Shown here piece after piece: positions 25,030-34,439 of a stretch of DNA of 64,000 nt. Origin of the DNA: Rhodococcus sp. OK302 (GTDB taxonomy: Bacteria; Actinomycetota; Actinomycetes; Mycobacteriales; Mycobacteriaceae). The notes beneath the pieces were generated by a model that had not been told where the DNA came from, made no database searches, and saw only the letters and a program-made list of their open reading frames with translations. The number at the start of each line of letters is the position of its first letter. The stretch's first letter is position 1. Both the position numbers and the translations under genes were made by a program. Where the stretch lies: the NCBI RefSeq assembly GCF_002245895.1, contig NZ_NPJZ01000001.1, forward strand, positions 2,082,501-2,146,500, in the 5' to 3' direction.

Positions 25030-26175
25030 CTAGTTCAGATGCGAGCGATGCTCTGCCGTGAACGCGATGTGCTCATCAGTGCGTCCCGTACGGAGCTTCT
25101 CCACCCACTCGGGATCGGCGAGGAGTGCACGACCGACGGCAACCATGTCGAATTCGCCGTCCTCGTACTGAGATTCGAGACGTTCCAGTCCGGTGACCGA
25201 GGATGCCGCGTCGGCGGTGAATGCCGTGGTGAACACCGAATCGAGTCCGACCGAGCCGACGGTGATGGTGGGCAGGCCCGTCAGCTTCTTCGTCCAGCCG
25301 GCCAATCCGAGCTTGCCGTCGTCGCCGTCGAGTTCTGCAAAAGCGGGTTCCCAGTGACGCCGCGTCGACGGGTGGAACACATCGACTCCCGCGTCGACGA
25401 GAGGAGTGAGGATGCGACCGAGTTCACTGGGGCTCTGCGCGATTCGAGCGTCGTACTGGCCCGACTTCCACTGTGAGAATCGGTAGACGATCGCGAACTC
25501 GTTTCCGACGGCCTCGCGAATGGCAGCAACAACCTCGGCGGGGAAGCGGGTACGGGCTTCGAGTGATCCGCCGTAGGAATCGGTGCGGACATTGGTTCCG
25601 GCCCAGAGGAATTCGTCCAGCAGATAGCCGTGCGCTCCGTGCAGTTCCAGGCCGTCGAAGCCGGTGTTCTTCGCGTTGAGTGCGGCGTCGACCCAGGCTT
25701 GCTTCAAGTCTTCGAGGTCCGCGGAGGTGAACTCCCGTCCCGACGGAGTGCCGTCCAATGCCAGTCCGGACGGACTGACCGTCTGGACGTCCGGATTGAG
25801 CTGCGGCTTGTCGCCACGTTCGACGCCCAGATGCCAGAGCTGCGGAATGATCGATCCGCCTTCGGCGTGGACGGCGTCGACAACTGCCTTCCAGCCGTCG
25901 AGGCTCTCGTCGCCGTAGATCCGCGGTACTCGTGTGTGGGGTCCGGCGGCCGGGTCCGGGATATACGTACCTTCGGTGATGATCAGGCCGACGCCGCCGG
26001 CTGCGCGGCGCCTGTAGTACTCGGCAACATCGGCGCCGGGGATTCCGTCCGGAGAGAATGCGCGGGTCATCGGGGCCATGGCGAAGCGGTTACGCAACGA
26101 GAGCGATTTCACCTCGAATGGCTCGAACAGGCCGCGCAGCGCGGAGGACGTGGTCGAAGCGTGGGAAAGAGTCAC
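25030..26175 (-). CDS. Old yellow enzyme-type flavin oxidoreductase
   Basis: 381-residue FMN-dependent NADH:flavin oxidoreductase. N-terminal LFEPFEVKSLSLRNRFAMAPMTR, the HG-HGYLLDEFLW motif (GLELHGAHGYLLDEFL), Arg in IVYRFSQWKS and the FMN phosphate site at MVAVGRALLADPEW. Reduces activated alkenes or nitro compounds. The long upstream frame overlaps the MarR gene and cannot be real; GTG 26175 gives a normal N-terminus. It is divergent from an OhrR-like MarR gene across a 15-bp inverted repeat, which fits induction by electrophiles or peroxides. Confidence 0.88.
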   Translation of the reverse strand: MTLSHASTTSSALRGLFEPFEVKSLSLRNRFAMAPMTRAFSPDGIPGADVAEYYRRRAAGGVGLIITEGTYIPDPAAGPHTRVPRIYGDESLDGWKAVVDAVHAEGGSIIPQLWHLGVERGDKPQLNPDVQTVSPSGLALDGTPSGREFTSADLEDLKQAWVDAALNAKNTGFDGLELHGAHGYLLDEFLWAGTNVRTDSYGGSLEARTRFPAEVVAAIREAVGNEFAIVYRFSQWKSGQYDARIAQSPSELGRILTPLVDAGVDVFHPSTRRHWEPAFAELDGDDGKLGLAGWTKKLTGLPTITVGSVGLDSVFTTAFTADAASSVTGLERLESQYEDGEFDMVAVGRALLADPEWVEKLRTGRTDEHIAFTAEHRSHLN

Positions 26176-26247
26176 GGAGCTGTTCAACCGGGGGGATTCG
26201 CTGCCTATTCCACATTTCTGCCCACAGTTGCGTCGCCCACAGTCGCG

Positions 26248-26290
26248 CAGATTAGTTAGTGCAAGACTAGTTATCGCACTAACTAATCTG
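26248..26290. promoter_or_regulatory. MarR/OhrR operator
   Basis: CAGATTAGTTAGTGC (26248-26262) and GCACTAACTAATCTG (26276-26290), perfect 15-bp arms. The 13-bp centre also contains ACTAGTTA, a related half-site. It lies 15 bp before the MarR start and 73 bp before the flavin oxidoreductase start, covering both promoters. Confidence 0.75.
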
Positions 26291-26304
26291 TTAGCCTGAG
26301 GACC

Positions 26305-26769
26305 ATGACCACCCAGGAGCAGGCATACGACCCGCTGGCACTCGACCGCCAGGTGTGTTTTGCACTTGCCGTCGCAAACCGGGCGGTGTTGTCGGTATAT
26401 CGGCCACTGCTCGAGCCGATGGGGCTCACGCACCCGCAGTATCTGGTCATGTTGGCGTTGTGGGGAAAGGCACCGATGGCTGTCAAGGAAATCGGGCAGG
26501 CGTTGCAGCTGGATTCGCCGACGCTCTCGCCTCTCCTGAAGCGGCTCGAAGCGTCCGGTTTGATCACGCGCACGCGTAGCCGTGCCGACGAGCGTCAGTT
26601 GGACGTCGATCTGACCGAAGCCGGTGCTGCCCTGCGCGTCGAGGCGGAAAAGATTCCGCCGGCCGTGGTGCAGAAACTCGGTGTCGGGATGGCTGAACTC
26701 GAAGAGTTGCACTCGGTGTTGACGCGGGTCAACGAAGCCGCGTTGCGCGCTGGGGCATTGGAACAATGA
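26305..26769 (+). CDS. MarR-family regulator, OhrR-like
   Basis: 154-residue winged-helix regulator. The segment LDRQVCFALAVANRAVLSVY places a single conserved Cys at position 18, the peroxide-sensing residue of OhrR; Tyr36 and YRPLLEPMGLTHPQYLVMLAL also match that group. DNA-binding wing at LDSPTLSPLLKRLEASGLI and RSRADERQLDVDLT. There is no ohr gene beside it; its target appears to be the divergent old yellow enzyme. ATG 26305 follows a weak GAGGAC. It may be co-transcribed with the DUF5313 gene behind it. Confidence 0.88.
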   Translation: MTTQEQAYDPLALDRQVCFALAVANRAVLSVYRPLLEPMGLTHPQYLVMLALWGKAPMAVKEIGQALQLDSPTLSPLLKRLEASGLITRTRSRADERQLDVDLTEAGAALRVEAEKIPPAVVQKLGVGMAELEELHSVLTRVNEAALRAGALEQ

Positions 26770-26780
26770 AAGAGAAGACT

Positions 26781-27161
26781 ATGACTGCAGCACCGAATCC
26801 TATTCAGTGGCTTGGTTATTCGTTTGGTCGCAAGTTACCCGATTCCATGCGGGAATGGGTACGCAACGACCTGATCGGTGACTGGGCCGTACCCCGGCAC
26901 CTGGTGCGCAGTATGGTGCCGTTCCTGCCGGTCTTCGTCATCTTCATGCTGTTTCCGGGCCCGTGGGCACTACGTGCGTCGATGGTCCTTCTCGGAGTGT
27001 TGCTGGCGCTCTTCTATTCGGTTTCCTATATGGCGCAAAACCGGTCTCGTCGTCTCGAGCGTCACGGATTGCCGGCAGACCTCGAGAACCCGAAGAAGAT
27101 TTCGCGCCAGGACGCCGAGAAAGCTGCCTACGAAAAGCTGCACGGCCCGATCTCGTCCTGA
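26781..27161 (+). CDS. DUF5313 membrane protein
   Basis: 126-residue protein of the actinobacterial DUF5313 group, recognised by the NPIQWLGYSFGRKLPDSMREWV start and WAVPRHLVR, followed by two helices (about 40-62 and 66-85) and a charged C-terminus. Function unknown. The first in-frame ATG, at 26766, overlaps the marR stop by 4 bp, but ATG 26781 has AGAGAAG before it and gives the usual family N-terminus. Either way translation is linked to marR. Ends immediately before the convergent MHYT gene. Confidence 0.75.
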   Translation: MTAAPNPIQWLGYSFGRKLPDSMREWVRNDLIGDWAVPRHLVRSMVPFLPVFVIFMLFPGPWALRASMVLLGVLLALFYSVSYMAQNRSRRLERHGLPADLENPKKISRQDAEKAAYEKLHGPISS

Positions 27162-27953
27162 TTACCGGTCAGCGAACTCTCGTGCTTCGAATGCGAGATC
27201 GTCGGCGGCAGATTCCATTTGGGCGGTTGCCCGGTCGGGAGCAGTAAGCACCCCGACGATCGGCACAGCCAATGCCAGGAGTCCGAGCACGAAGACGGGA
27301 AACAGGAACGCGAACACTTCGAGGCCTTGGGGTGCCGGCGCCGACGGATCGTGAGTAACTTCGACAGCGGCCATTCCTGTGTAGTGCATTCCAACGACGG
27401 CGATTCCCATGATCACACCGGCAAAGAACCGCAGGACCGTGGATTCCAGAACCATCGTGAACCACAACGCGGCGGTTCCGGCGACAACGGCGATCAAGAC
27501 TGACAGTGCGACAAAGTACATGTTGTAGTGAATCTCGCCTTGAAAATGCAAGGCGCGCATACCCAGATAGTGCATGATGTTGACCGCGACACCCACCACG
27601 AGACCACCGGCGAGAAGTCTACTCAAGCGGAACGTGGTTCCGAGGATCAAGAGACCGACAAATACAGCGGTCACGGAAATCACGGCAGAGACGATCGTCC
27701 AGGTCAGGCTGTAGCGAATGGGGCTGCCGGGCACCGCAAATCCGAGCATTGCAATGAAGTGCATCAGCCAGATCGCTACGCCGCCGATTGACAGAGCCCC
27801 CATGAACAACCAGCGCATCCGCGCCGCGGTGTGGGTTGCCGCTGCGGAATGACGCGTACATGCCAAGCCGACAACCGATCCGGTGACGGAAACGACGAAG
27901 GCGAGTCCGAGCAGCCAGAGTCCCATCGAGAAATGATGCATTTCATCCGACAT
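27162..27953 (-). CDS. MHYT-domain membrane sensor
   Basis: 263-residue integral membrane protein with seven helices and three MHYT-type repeats: WLMHFIAMLG, NIMHYLGMRALH and VGMHYTGMAA. The His, Met and Cys positions at the outer membrane face are thought to bind copper and sense a gas such as oxygen, CO or NO. Unlike most relatives there is no attached GGDEF, EAL or kinase domain, only a short cytoplasmic tail (about residues 230-263). ATG 27953 follows AAAGGA at seven bases. It lies 44 bp after the conservon GTPase gene and is probably co-transcribed with it. Confidence 0.85.
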   Translation of the reverse strand: MSDEMHHFSMGLWLLGLAFVVSVTGSVVGLACTRHSAAATHTAARMRWLFMGALSIGGVAIWLMHFIAMLGFAVPGSPIRYSLTWTIVSAVISVTAVFVGLLILGTTFRLSRLLAGGLVVGVAVNIMHYLGMRALHFQGEIHYNMYFVALSVLIAVVAGTAALWFTMVLESTVLRFFAGVIMGIAVVGMHYTGMAAVEVTHDPSAPAPQGLEVFAFLFPVFVLGLLALAVPIVGVLTAPDRATAQMESAADDLAFEAREFADR

Positions 27954-27997
27954 GCCAGTTCCTTTCAGTGTCAATGCTGTTGATTGGTCAAGCTGGG

Positions 27998-28585
27998 TCA
28001 GGCGAGAGCAGCGGCCGCAAGAAATTCGAGGGAGTATTCGGTAACCGCGATGAGCGCCTGTTTCGCGGACTCGCGGTTTCGCGCATCGATCTCGATCATC
28101 GGAATTCGATTGGGCAGCGCCAGAGCCTGACGAAGATCGCTGGCCGAGTGGATAGGCGCACCGTCAAAGCGGTTGACTGCCACAATGAATGGAAGTCCGC
28201 GGGCTTCGAAGAAGTCGACGGCCGCAAAACTGTCTTCGAGCCGCCGCGTGTCGACGAGGACGACTGCCCCGATAGCGCCGGTGATGAGGTCGTCCCACAT
28301 GAACCAGAAGCGCCGCTGACCAGGTGTTCCGAACAGGTACAGGACGAGGTCGTCGGCCAGCGTGATGCGTCCGAAATCCATTGCCACCGTTGTGGTGTCC
28401 TTGTTCGGAGTCGCGCCGAGGTGATCGATACCGTCACTGGCATCGGTGACCATGGCTTCAGTCCGCAGCGGGACGATCTCGGAAACCGTTCCCACCAGGG
28501 TCGTCTTTCCGACGCCGAATCCTCCGGCGATCACGATTTTTGTCGATTTGACGCGAGACGGTGCGTCAGAGTGCCCGAAGTCCAC
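27998..28585 (-). CDS. Conservon GTPase (CvnD-like)
   Basis: 195-residue small Ras/MglA-like GTPase. G1 is GGFGVGKTTL, G3 is LFGTPGQRRF, and G4 is the variant VNRFDG. DUF742 and roadblock partners precede it. Equivalent to Streptomyces CvnD and to M. tuberculosis Rv3362c. The GTG at 28585 overlaps the DUF742 gene by 20 bp and has AAAGGA upstream. Probably cycles between GTP and GDP states under control of the roadblock protein and the sensor kinase at the membrane. Confidence 0.9.
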   Translation of the reverse strand: MDFGHSDAPSRVKSTKIVIAGGFGVGKTTLVGTVSEIVPLRTEAMVTDASDGIDHLGATPNKDTTTVAMDFGRITLADDLVLYLFGTPGQRRFWFMWDDLITGAIGAVVLVDTRRLEDSFAAVDFFEARGLPFIVAVNRFDGAPIHSASDLRQALALPNRIPMIEIDARNRESAKQALIAVTEYSLEFLAAAALA

Positions 28586-28940
28586 TGAGGGTCCTTTCGA
28601 TCAATTCGCGGCGCTCGACGCTGGTCGCATCGCTTCGCAGAGTGGCTTGTACTTCCAATGCCCCGGCGACGACGAGATCCGCCACCAGAACCCGTGCCAC
28701 CCCGATCGGAACGGCAAGGTGCGCAGCGATTTCCGCGATGGAGATTCGCTGCTCACACAGGCTGACGATCGACGCACGGATGTCCTCCGGTGCAAGGCGT
28801 TTCGTGACGGCGTCTTCGACCGTCGCAACTATTGCTTCGAGCGGAAGATCGATGGACGGTATTGTCCGACCTTCGGTGAGTGCGTAGGGGCGAACCAGAT
28901 TCGGTTCGATACCAACGTGCTCGGGGTGATGATGTGGCAT
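28566..28940 (-). CDS. Conservon DUF742 protein (CvnC-like)
   Basis: 124-residue DUF742 protein with LVRPYALTEGRT at the start and a winged-helix-like region (CEQRISIAEIAAHLAVPIGVARVLVADL). The third component of a conservon. ATG 28940 lies 5 bp after the roadblock gene and its 3' end overlaps the GTPase gene. The N-terminus has a His cluster (MPHHHPEH) whose meaning is unclear. Confidence 0.88.
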   Translation of the reverse strand: MPHHHPEHVGIEPNLVRPYALTEGRTIPSIDLPLEAIVATVEDAVTKRLAPEDIRASIVSLCEQRISIAEIAAHLAVPIGVARVLVADLVVAGALEVQATLRSDATSVERRELIERTLSGLRAL

Positions 28941-28945
28941 CGAGA

Positions 28946-29362
28946 TCAGATATCCCGACCTGATCGCGGTGCGATATCCATGGTGGTTCCGACCCGGTCC
29001 ACGAGAGTTGCCATTTCGTAACCTATCTGGCCGATGTCGCAACCCGCAACGGCAAGCGCGGCAAGGTACGCACCGCTACCGACGCCCATGAGCAGCAGGT
29101 AGCCGTTCTCCATTTCGACCACCGATTGCATGACGGCACCGCCGTCGAACAATCGTGATGCACCGGCCGAGAGGCTGGCCAGTCCCGATGTCACGGCGGC
29201 CAATTGGTCGGCACGATCGAGCGGAAGGTGGGTGCTCGCTGCGCTCAACAGTCCGTCGGCCGAGACGATGATCGCGTGGCTTACTCCTGGAACGTCGCGC
29301 GCGAAGCCCGACACCAGCCAATCGAGCGAGCGAGGAGTCTCTTGGGCTCCAACAGAATTCAC
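28946..29362 (-). CDS. Conservon roadblock/LC7 protein (CvnB-like)
   Basis: 138-residue roadblock/LC7 domain protein: [30 protein letters not shown], then [19 protein letters not shown]. Such proteins bind and regulate MglA-type GTPases. GTG 29362 overlaps the kinase stop (29359-29361) and has AAGGAG five bases upstream. Corresponds to M. tuberculosis Rv3364c. Confidence 0.9.
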   Translation of the reverse strand: MNSVGAQETPRSLDWLVSGFARDVPGVSHAIIVSADGLLSAASTHLPLDRADQLAAVTSGLASLSAGASRLFDGGAVMQSVVEMENGYLLLMGVGSGAYLAALAVAGCDIGQIGYEMATLVDRVGTTMDIAPRSGRDI

Positions 29363-32226
29363 TGTTCTCCTTCATAGTTCTGCCCGGTCGTAGCCGAGTG
29401 CGGGTGTGTGGCGCCATGTCGCGCGGTGGACAAATCGGCAGGGCTCTCGCCGACATGGCGTCGTCCTCGGATGACGCCGGACTGATAGTCACTCCATCCC
29501 TGTCGGATGTTTTCCGGATCGGCGGTCTGGCGGTGAGTGCCGGAGCGCAGCGGAGTGATGGTGGTTCCGGCGGTGCCGGGAACCAGCCGTGCGCCGCGAT
29601 CGCGGATCGGGAGACCGGAATCGGAGATCTTGGTGACCGGCAGTTCGAACGATGCGCGGGCAGCGACCCAGCCCTGATCGGCATCGGTAGTCCAGGCGGT
29701 TCCGCTTGCAGCAGTGGAGGTTTGATCCGTCGGATCGACCAGCCATTCTGAGACCATCCGGGCAAAGATCGGCGATGCGATCGGTGTAGTGCCGGGGACC
29801 GGATTCGGAAGCTCGGTGGTGCGGACAGCTGCGCGTGGCGGGAACCCGTCACGCGCGCGGGAGGAGAAGAAGGCTGCGGTGTTGGTCGGGGTCGGGGAGC
29901 TCAGCCGGTGCCGAGGTTCCGGTTCCCTGCTATTGCGTTCCCCGCTGTTCAGTTCATTGTTATCTGCTGGGGAAGCAACGCTTTCGACAACAGGAGCTAC
30001 CGAAGTCTGTGCGTCCACGATTGTGTCACCGATGCCTGGCGCTCCACTTGTCCCGGGGGTGCGACGCGGAAGTGCAGCCTCTTCGGGGAGAGCGGCAGCT
30101 GCCAACGTGGGTGCGCCGGCAACGGGGGGCGGCAGTGTCACCCGAATGGTGTTACCCGGTTGTCGCTGCGGAAGTCCGGTCGCGGACAGCGGCGCTGCGT
30201 CGGTTTTCGGGGGCAGTGGTGCCGAAACCTGAACTGGCGTGACCTGCGCAGTCACAGCCGGGACTGGGACAGGGGCTAGGACTGGGGCCGGGGTTGCAGC
30301 AGGAGCACCGGTGCGACTTGGGGCGATAAACGGCGCGGACGGCGTCCGAGCTGTGCCTTGATCAGCCGCTTCGAGGAGTGCTGCCGGGAGGAGAACTGAG
30401 GCAGTGACTCCGTTGCGGTCCTGCGCAACTCCGGTGGGGCGCAGGCGAACCGAAATGTTGTAGCGGCGGCTGATGCGGCTGATGACGAACAAGCCCATGT
30501 GGCGTGCGGTGTCGGGACTCATCTCGCCGCCAGAAGCCAAACGGCCGTTGGCGTCGAGTAGATCTGTCGTGGACATTCCGATGCCGAGGTCAGCGACCTC
30601 CACCAGCATGGAACCTTCGGACGTCGGCCCCGCGTTGATGGTCACTGTTGTTTCCGGCGGTGAGTATCGCAGCGCATTGTCGAGAAGTTCGGCGATGAGA
30701 TGCACGACGTCGGCGCTGGACAGTCCGGTGAGGACGCCGGCCGGAATCTGTCCCAGTTCGACGCGCAGGTAGTCCTCGACGCCGGATACGGAGGCGCGTA
30801 GAGCGTCCGCGAGTGTCATTGGTGCGGATCGTCCGCGGCGGCCCTCGGTGCCGGAGAGGATGAGGAGGTTGTCGCTGTTGCGTCGCATCTGGGCGGCGAT
30901 GTGGTCGATACGGAAGAGGTTCTCGAGTCGCCGCGGATCGTCTTCGTCCTGCTCGAGTTGCTCGATCAGGCCGAGTTGCTGCTCGACGAGAGACTTATTG
31001 CGGCGCGAGAGGGTCTCGAACATGTCGTTGACCTGGCGCCGCAGTGTTGCCTGCTCGCCGGCGAGCACGATGGCCTGCCCATGCATGTCGTCGACGGCGC
31101 GTGCGAGTTGACCGATTTCCTCGTGGGTGCGAATGGGTACGCGGGGGAATTCCAGATCGGTTGTCTTCTCGCCGGCCCGGATGCGTTCGATGGCCTCGGG
31201 TAGTCCACGGCGTGCAGCTTGGAGGGCCGCGAAGCGCAAGCGTCGGATGGGGTCGACGAGTGATCGGCTGATGATCAGTGCGATGACGAGTGCAGCGAGG
31301 ACGGAGCCGAGGACGAGTGCGGTGTCTCGAAGGGCCGCCGATCGAGCGGTGTTGGCCTCAGCGGTAACCGTGCTGCCGAACTGGCCCACGGCGGCGTCGG
31401 TGAGGGCGTTGTACTGGTCGCTGCTGGTCTGCAGGCCGATGTCGATCTGACTGCTCAGCGGTGCTGTGGAGGCCGTCGCACCGATCTCGTCGACGCGATT
31501 CTGCGCTGACGCTGTCAGAGCCTTGACAGCATTGACGGCTGTGGGATTGCTGTCTGCTTCGTTAGCGGGAAGCACGCCGCCCAGGGCCGCGAGTTCTGCT
31601 CCGGCGGTGGTAGCCAGGGCGGTCCGAGCTTGCTGATCGAGGCGGCCGGAACCGAACAGGATTCGCTGGTCGGCCAGGGCGCGTCGCGCTGCCCACAGCG
31701 TTGCGAATTCCCCGCCGCGCTCACGCAGAATCGGCCGCTGGGAGGCCTTGATGATGTCGGTGAATGCGCTCGAGATGTCGGTCGAGACTTCGTTGACCCG
31801 GGCGACGAGTCGGGCCGGTGCGACTGCGCCGGAAGCAACCTCTTCGACGATCGATCGACTATTTTGCAGGGCGCGGGTGACCTGACCGTTGAGCGCGTCG
31901 TCAGTCTGGAAGGTTCGACCGGCGGTGGCAAGTTCTTGCATCGAATTCGTTACTGCCGCAGTGGCAGTCGTGGTTTCGGTGCCGGAGGACGACGCGACGG
32001 CGAGGTCGTAGAGTGCGTCCTCCAGGTGAAGCGCAGCGGGGACTGCGAGGGCACGTTCGGAAGACGAACTGAGTTTTGCGGCCTCGGCGAGTTCTGCCTG
32101 GATCCGGAATGCGCCGAGCATGACGGCAATGAGCATGGGAACGGTGAGGACTGCGACAACCTTCCATCCGAGTCGCCATTCGCTGATCGACCACCACGCG
32201 GTTTTTGTGTGTGCATCGTTTTTCAT
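29359..32226 (-). CDS. Conservon sensor kinase (CvnA-like)
   Basis: 955-residue membrane sensor. One helix at about 20-42, a long extracytoplasmic helical domain (NIT-like, about 45-305), a second helix at about 310-330, HAMP, coiled coil, the region [20 protein letters not shown] with the conserved His, and an ATPase domain with [22 protein letters not shown] and [13 protein letters not shown]. The last 280 residues are a Pro/Ala/Thr-rich disordered tail. Equivalent to Streptomyces CvnA and Rv3365c. ATG 32226 is chosen from the [12 protein letters not shown] start; the longer frame to 32358 has no support. A 7-codon frame with a better ribosome site overlaps this start. Confidence 0.87.
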   Translation of the reverse strand: MKNDAHTKTAWWSISEWRLGWKVVAVLTVPMLIAVMLGAFRIQAELAEAAKLSSSSERALAVPAALHLEDALYDLAVASSSGTETTTATAAVTNSMQELATAGRTFQTDDALNGQVTRALQNSRSIVEEVASGAVAPARLVARVNEVSTDISSAFTDIIKASQRPILRERGGEFATLWAARRALADQRILFGSGRLDQQARTALATTAGAELAALGGVLPANEADSNPTAVNAVKALTASAQNRVDEIGATASTAPLSSQIDIGLQTSSDQYNALTDAAVGQFGSTVTAEANTARSAALRDTALVLGSVLAALVIALIISRSLVDPIRRLRFAALQAARRGLPEAIERIRAGEKTTDLEFPRVPIRTHEEIGQLARAVDDMHGQAIVLAGEQATLRRQVNDMFETLSRRNKSLVEQQLGLIEQLEQDEDDPRRLENLFRIDHIAAQMRRNSDNLLILSGTEGRRGRSAPMTLADALRASVSGVEDYLRVELGQIPAGVLTGLSSADVVHLIAELLDNALRYSPPETTVTINAGPTSEGSMLVEVADLGIGMSTTDLLDANGRLASGGEMSPDTARHMGLFVISRISRRYNISVRLRPTGVAQDRNGVTASVLLPAALLEAADQGTARTPSAPFIAPSRTGAPAATPAPVLAPVPVPAVTAQVTPVQVSAPLPPKTDAAPLSATGLPQRQPGNTIRVTLPPPVAGAPTLAAAALPEEAALPRRTPGTSGAPGIGDTIVDAQTSVAPVVESVASPADNNELNSGERNSREPEPRHRLSSPTPTNTAAFFSSRARDGFPPRAAVRTTELPNPVPGTTPIASPIFARMVSEWLVDPTDQTSTAASGTAWTTDADQGWVAARASFELPVTKISDSGLPIRDRGARLVPGTAGTTITPLRSGTHRQTADPENIRQGWSDYQSGVIRGRRHVGESPADLSTARHGATHPHSATTGQNYEGEQ

Positions 32227-32246
32227 GCGGACCGCTGCCCCTTCAT
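32223..32246 (-). CDS. Possible 7-residue leader ORF of the conservon
   Basis: ATG 32246 reads MKGQRSA and stops with TGA overlapping the kinase ATG (ATGA). GAGGGA is five bases before it, better placed than any site for the kinase itself. It could feed ribosomes to the kinase start by coupling. May be chance. Confidence 0.28.
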   Translation of the reverse strand: MKGQRSA

Positions 32247-32450
32247 GACTGTCCCTCACGTCAACCCCCGATTGGGTTGTTGCCCGAGTTCCTCCGAATT
32301 GTGCGCGATCGAAAGAAGTTAGCTGAACGGTAACAGAAGGTTCTTTGTCTGGCCACATGCCTGCCGAGGTTTGGGGTGAGTTCTCGGTATCTCCTGTTTG
32401 TGCTGGTGGAAACTCAAACGGACAACCGTAACCAAATGGTCGCTAGAAGC

Positions 32451-33551
32451 TCAGTGAAGTTCCAGGAACGAGGTCAGTTCCGCTACCGCAGCCTGGCCCG
32501 CCCGGTTCGCGCCGATCGTGGAGGATGACGGGCCGTAGCCGACCAGATGTACACGCGGGTCGGACGCGACTTGGGTGGCGAGGCGTCCGGTCATCTCGAT
32601 TCCGCCGCCGGGGCCCCGCAGATGAAGCGGTGCAAGGTGATCGAGGGAGCTCCGAAAACCGGTGCACCACAGGATGGCATCGGCATCGATCGACGTTCCG
32701 TCTTCCCATCTGACGCCGTACGGAAGGATCTCCGAGAACATCGGCCTCCTCGTCAGCGCCCCTCGTTTGCGGGCCGCGCGGATCGCGGGTGTCACCGGCA
32801 GACCCGTGACCGAGACCACCGAACCGGGTGGGAGTCCGCGTCGTACTCGATCTTCGACCATGGCGACGGCTTCTCTCCCGATATCCGGGGTGAAGGGCTC
32901 GTCGCGGAATTGCGGTTCGCGTCGGGTCACCCAGGTCGTGGTCGTGACCTGGGAGATCTCGTCGAGTAACTGAACCGCGGAGATTCCCCCGCCGACGACC
33001 ACCACGTGTTTGCCATCGAACTCGTGGGCGGAGCGGTAGTCCCGGGTGTGTAACTGGCGTCCGTGAAAAGTCTCGGCGCCGCGGTAATGCGGAATGAACG
33101 GGCGCTCCCACGTTCCCGTCGCATTGATCAACCCGCGTGCGTTGAATACGCCGCGGTCGGTCTCGATACGCAGACGCTCTTCGCGGGGGCATACGACGCG
33201 AGTGTGTACCGGTCGGTGGACGGGAAGGTCGAACTTCTTCTCGTACAACTCGAAATAGTGGGGGACCGCGGCCGAGGCCGGTACCTGTTCGGAATCGGTG
33301 CCCGTCGTTTCCGCGAAAGACATGCCCGGTAGATCGTGTACGCCATTGACGGTACTCAAAGTCAGGCTCGGCCAACGGAATTGCCACGCCCCGCCGGGAC
33401 CGGCAGCGTGATCGAGCACGACGAACCCCGACTCTGGTGGTACGCCGAACTTACGGAGGTAGTACGCGGCCGAGAGGCCGGCCTGGCCGGCGCCGATCAC
33501 CACCACATCGACGTCGTGGGCTTGTCCGTCGGAACCGTCGTTCGTACTCAT
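32451..33551 (-). CDS. Flavin-dependent monooxygenase (CzcO/FMO-like)
   Basis: 366-residue two-dinucleotide-fold flavoprotein. FAD site VVVIGAGQAGLSAAYYL, a second NADPH site VVVVGGGISAVQLL, and the AGPGGAWQFRW segment typical of COG2072 (FMO/Baeyer-Villiger-related) proteins. The full BVMO fingerprint is not evident, so a simple N- or S-oxygenase or an incomplete family member is possible. ATG 33551 has AGGAGG 11 bases upstream; an upstream ATG at 33575 is less suited. Divergent from echA6. Confidence 0.82.
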   Translation of the reverse strand: MSTNDGSDGQAHDVDVVVIGAGQAGLSAAYYLRKFGVPPESGFVVLDHAAGPGGAWQFRWPSLTLSTVNGVHDLPGMSFAETTGTDSEQVPASAAVPHYFELYEKKFDLPVHRPVHTRVVCPREERLRIETDRGVFNARGLINATGTWERPFIPHYRGAETFHGRQLHTRDYRSAHEFDGKHVVVVGGGISAVQLLDEISQVTTTTWVTRREPQFRDEPFTPDIGREAVAMVEDRVRRGLPPGSVVSVTGLPVTPAIRAARKRGALTRRPMFSEILPYGVRWEDGTSIDADAILWCTGFRSSLDHLAPLHLRGPGGGIEMTGRLATQVASDPRVHLVGYGPSSSTIGANRAGQAAVAELTSFLELH

Positions 33552-33579
33552 CGGTAATCTAACCTCCTGATGCACAGAA

Positions 33580-33592
33580 CTCTGCTGCAGAG
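33580..33592. promoter_or_regulatory. Palindrome in the echA6/monooxygenase gap
   Basis: CTCTGC-T-GCAGAG, a perfect 13-bp palindrome inside the 113-bp divergent gap. Also contains PstI-like CTGCAG, so a chance origin is possible. Confidence 0.3.
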
Positions 33593-33664
33593 AACTATTG
33601 CGGACGGTAACGGCATTCGGAACATCCCGTGTGCCGAGCCTTCCAGAAATGAAAGCGAGCGGAC

Positions 33665-34396
33665 ATGATCGGGACTTCCCGTGACGGCAATGTCGTGACT
33701 ATCGAGTTGCAGCGTCATGAGCGTCGTAACGCCCTCAGCGCGGAACTCTGCATCGCAATCAAGGACGCGGTGAACGCCGCCGTCGCAGATCGCGCTCACG
33801 TCATCGTGATCACGGGACAGGGATCGGCATTCTGCGCCGGCGCCGACCTCTCCGGCGACGTGTACATGGAAGGCTTCACCGACCGGCTCTTCGAAATGCT
33901 CCGCTCCATCGACACCGCGCCCATCCCGGTGATCGCAGCCGTCAACGGTCCGGCCATCGGCGCCGGCACGCAAATCGCCATCGCTTCCGATCTGCGCGTC
34001 GTAGCTCCCGCCGCCCGGTTCGGTATTCCGGCTGCGACTCTCGGTGTCTCGGTGGACAAGTGGACGATGCATCGTCTGGCATCTCTTGTCGGAGGCGGCC
34101 CGGCCCGCACGATTCTGCTCGGCATCGAACAGATCGGCGCCGAGGAAGCATTCAACCGCGGCCTGGCCAACAAGATCGGCACACTCGAAGACGCGCAGGA
34201 ATGGGCGCAGCGCATCGCCAACCTCGCACCGCTGTCGCTGCGTCACATGAAGATGGTTCTCAACGACGACGGAACGATGGACGAGCAGTCACCCGAACAA
34301 CTCGACGCACTTCACGCGGCGTGGCTCAGCGAGGACGTCCAAGAGGCCCGCGCTGCCCGCATCGAGAATCGCCCACCCGTCTTCAAGGGGAAATAG
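33665..34396 (+). CDS. echA6: Crotonase-fold protein EchA6
   Basis: 243-residue crotonase, closely matching M. tuberculosis EchA6 in length and motifs (IELQRHERRNALS, FCAGADLSGD, NGPAIGAG, DLRVVAPAARFGIP, and the C-terminal RPPVFKGK). The two catalytic glutamates of true enoyl-CoA hydratases appear replaced: FGIPAATLG where hydratases have PEI, and a non-Glu at the later site. In mycobacteria EchA6 binds acyl-CoA without hydrating it and passes it toward mycolic acid synthesis. A similar carrier role is inferred here. Confidence 0.9.
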   Translation: MIGTSRDGNVVTIELQRHERRNALSAELCIAIKDAVNAAVADRAHVIVITGQGSAFCAGADLSGDVYMEGFTDRLFEMLRSIDTAPIPVIAAVNGPAIGAGTQIAIASDLRVVAPAARFGIPAATLGVSVDKWTMHRLASLVGGGPARTILLGIEQIGAEEAFNRGLANKIGTLEDAQEWAQRIANLAPLSLRHMKMVLNDDGTMDEQSPEQLDALHAAWLSEDVQEARAARIENRPPVFKGK

Positions 34397-34439
34397 TCGC
34401 GGACCGCTCCGGCGGCAAATAGTAGCTACCCTGGTCCGA

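Noticed and set aside
26176-26766. N-terminal extension of the old yellow enzyme frame
   Set aside because: The extra residues are low-complexity, overlap the MarR gene and the operator, and precede the normal family start.
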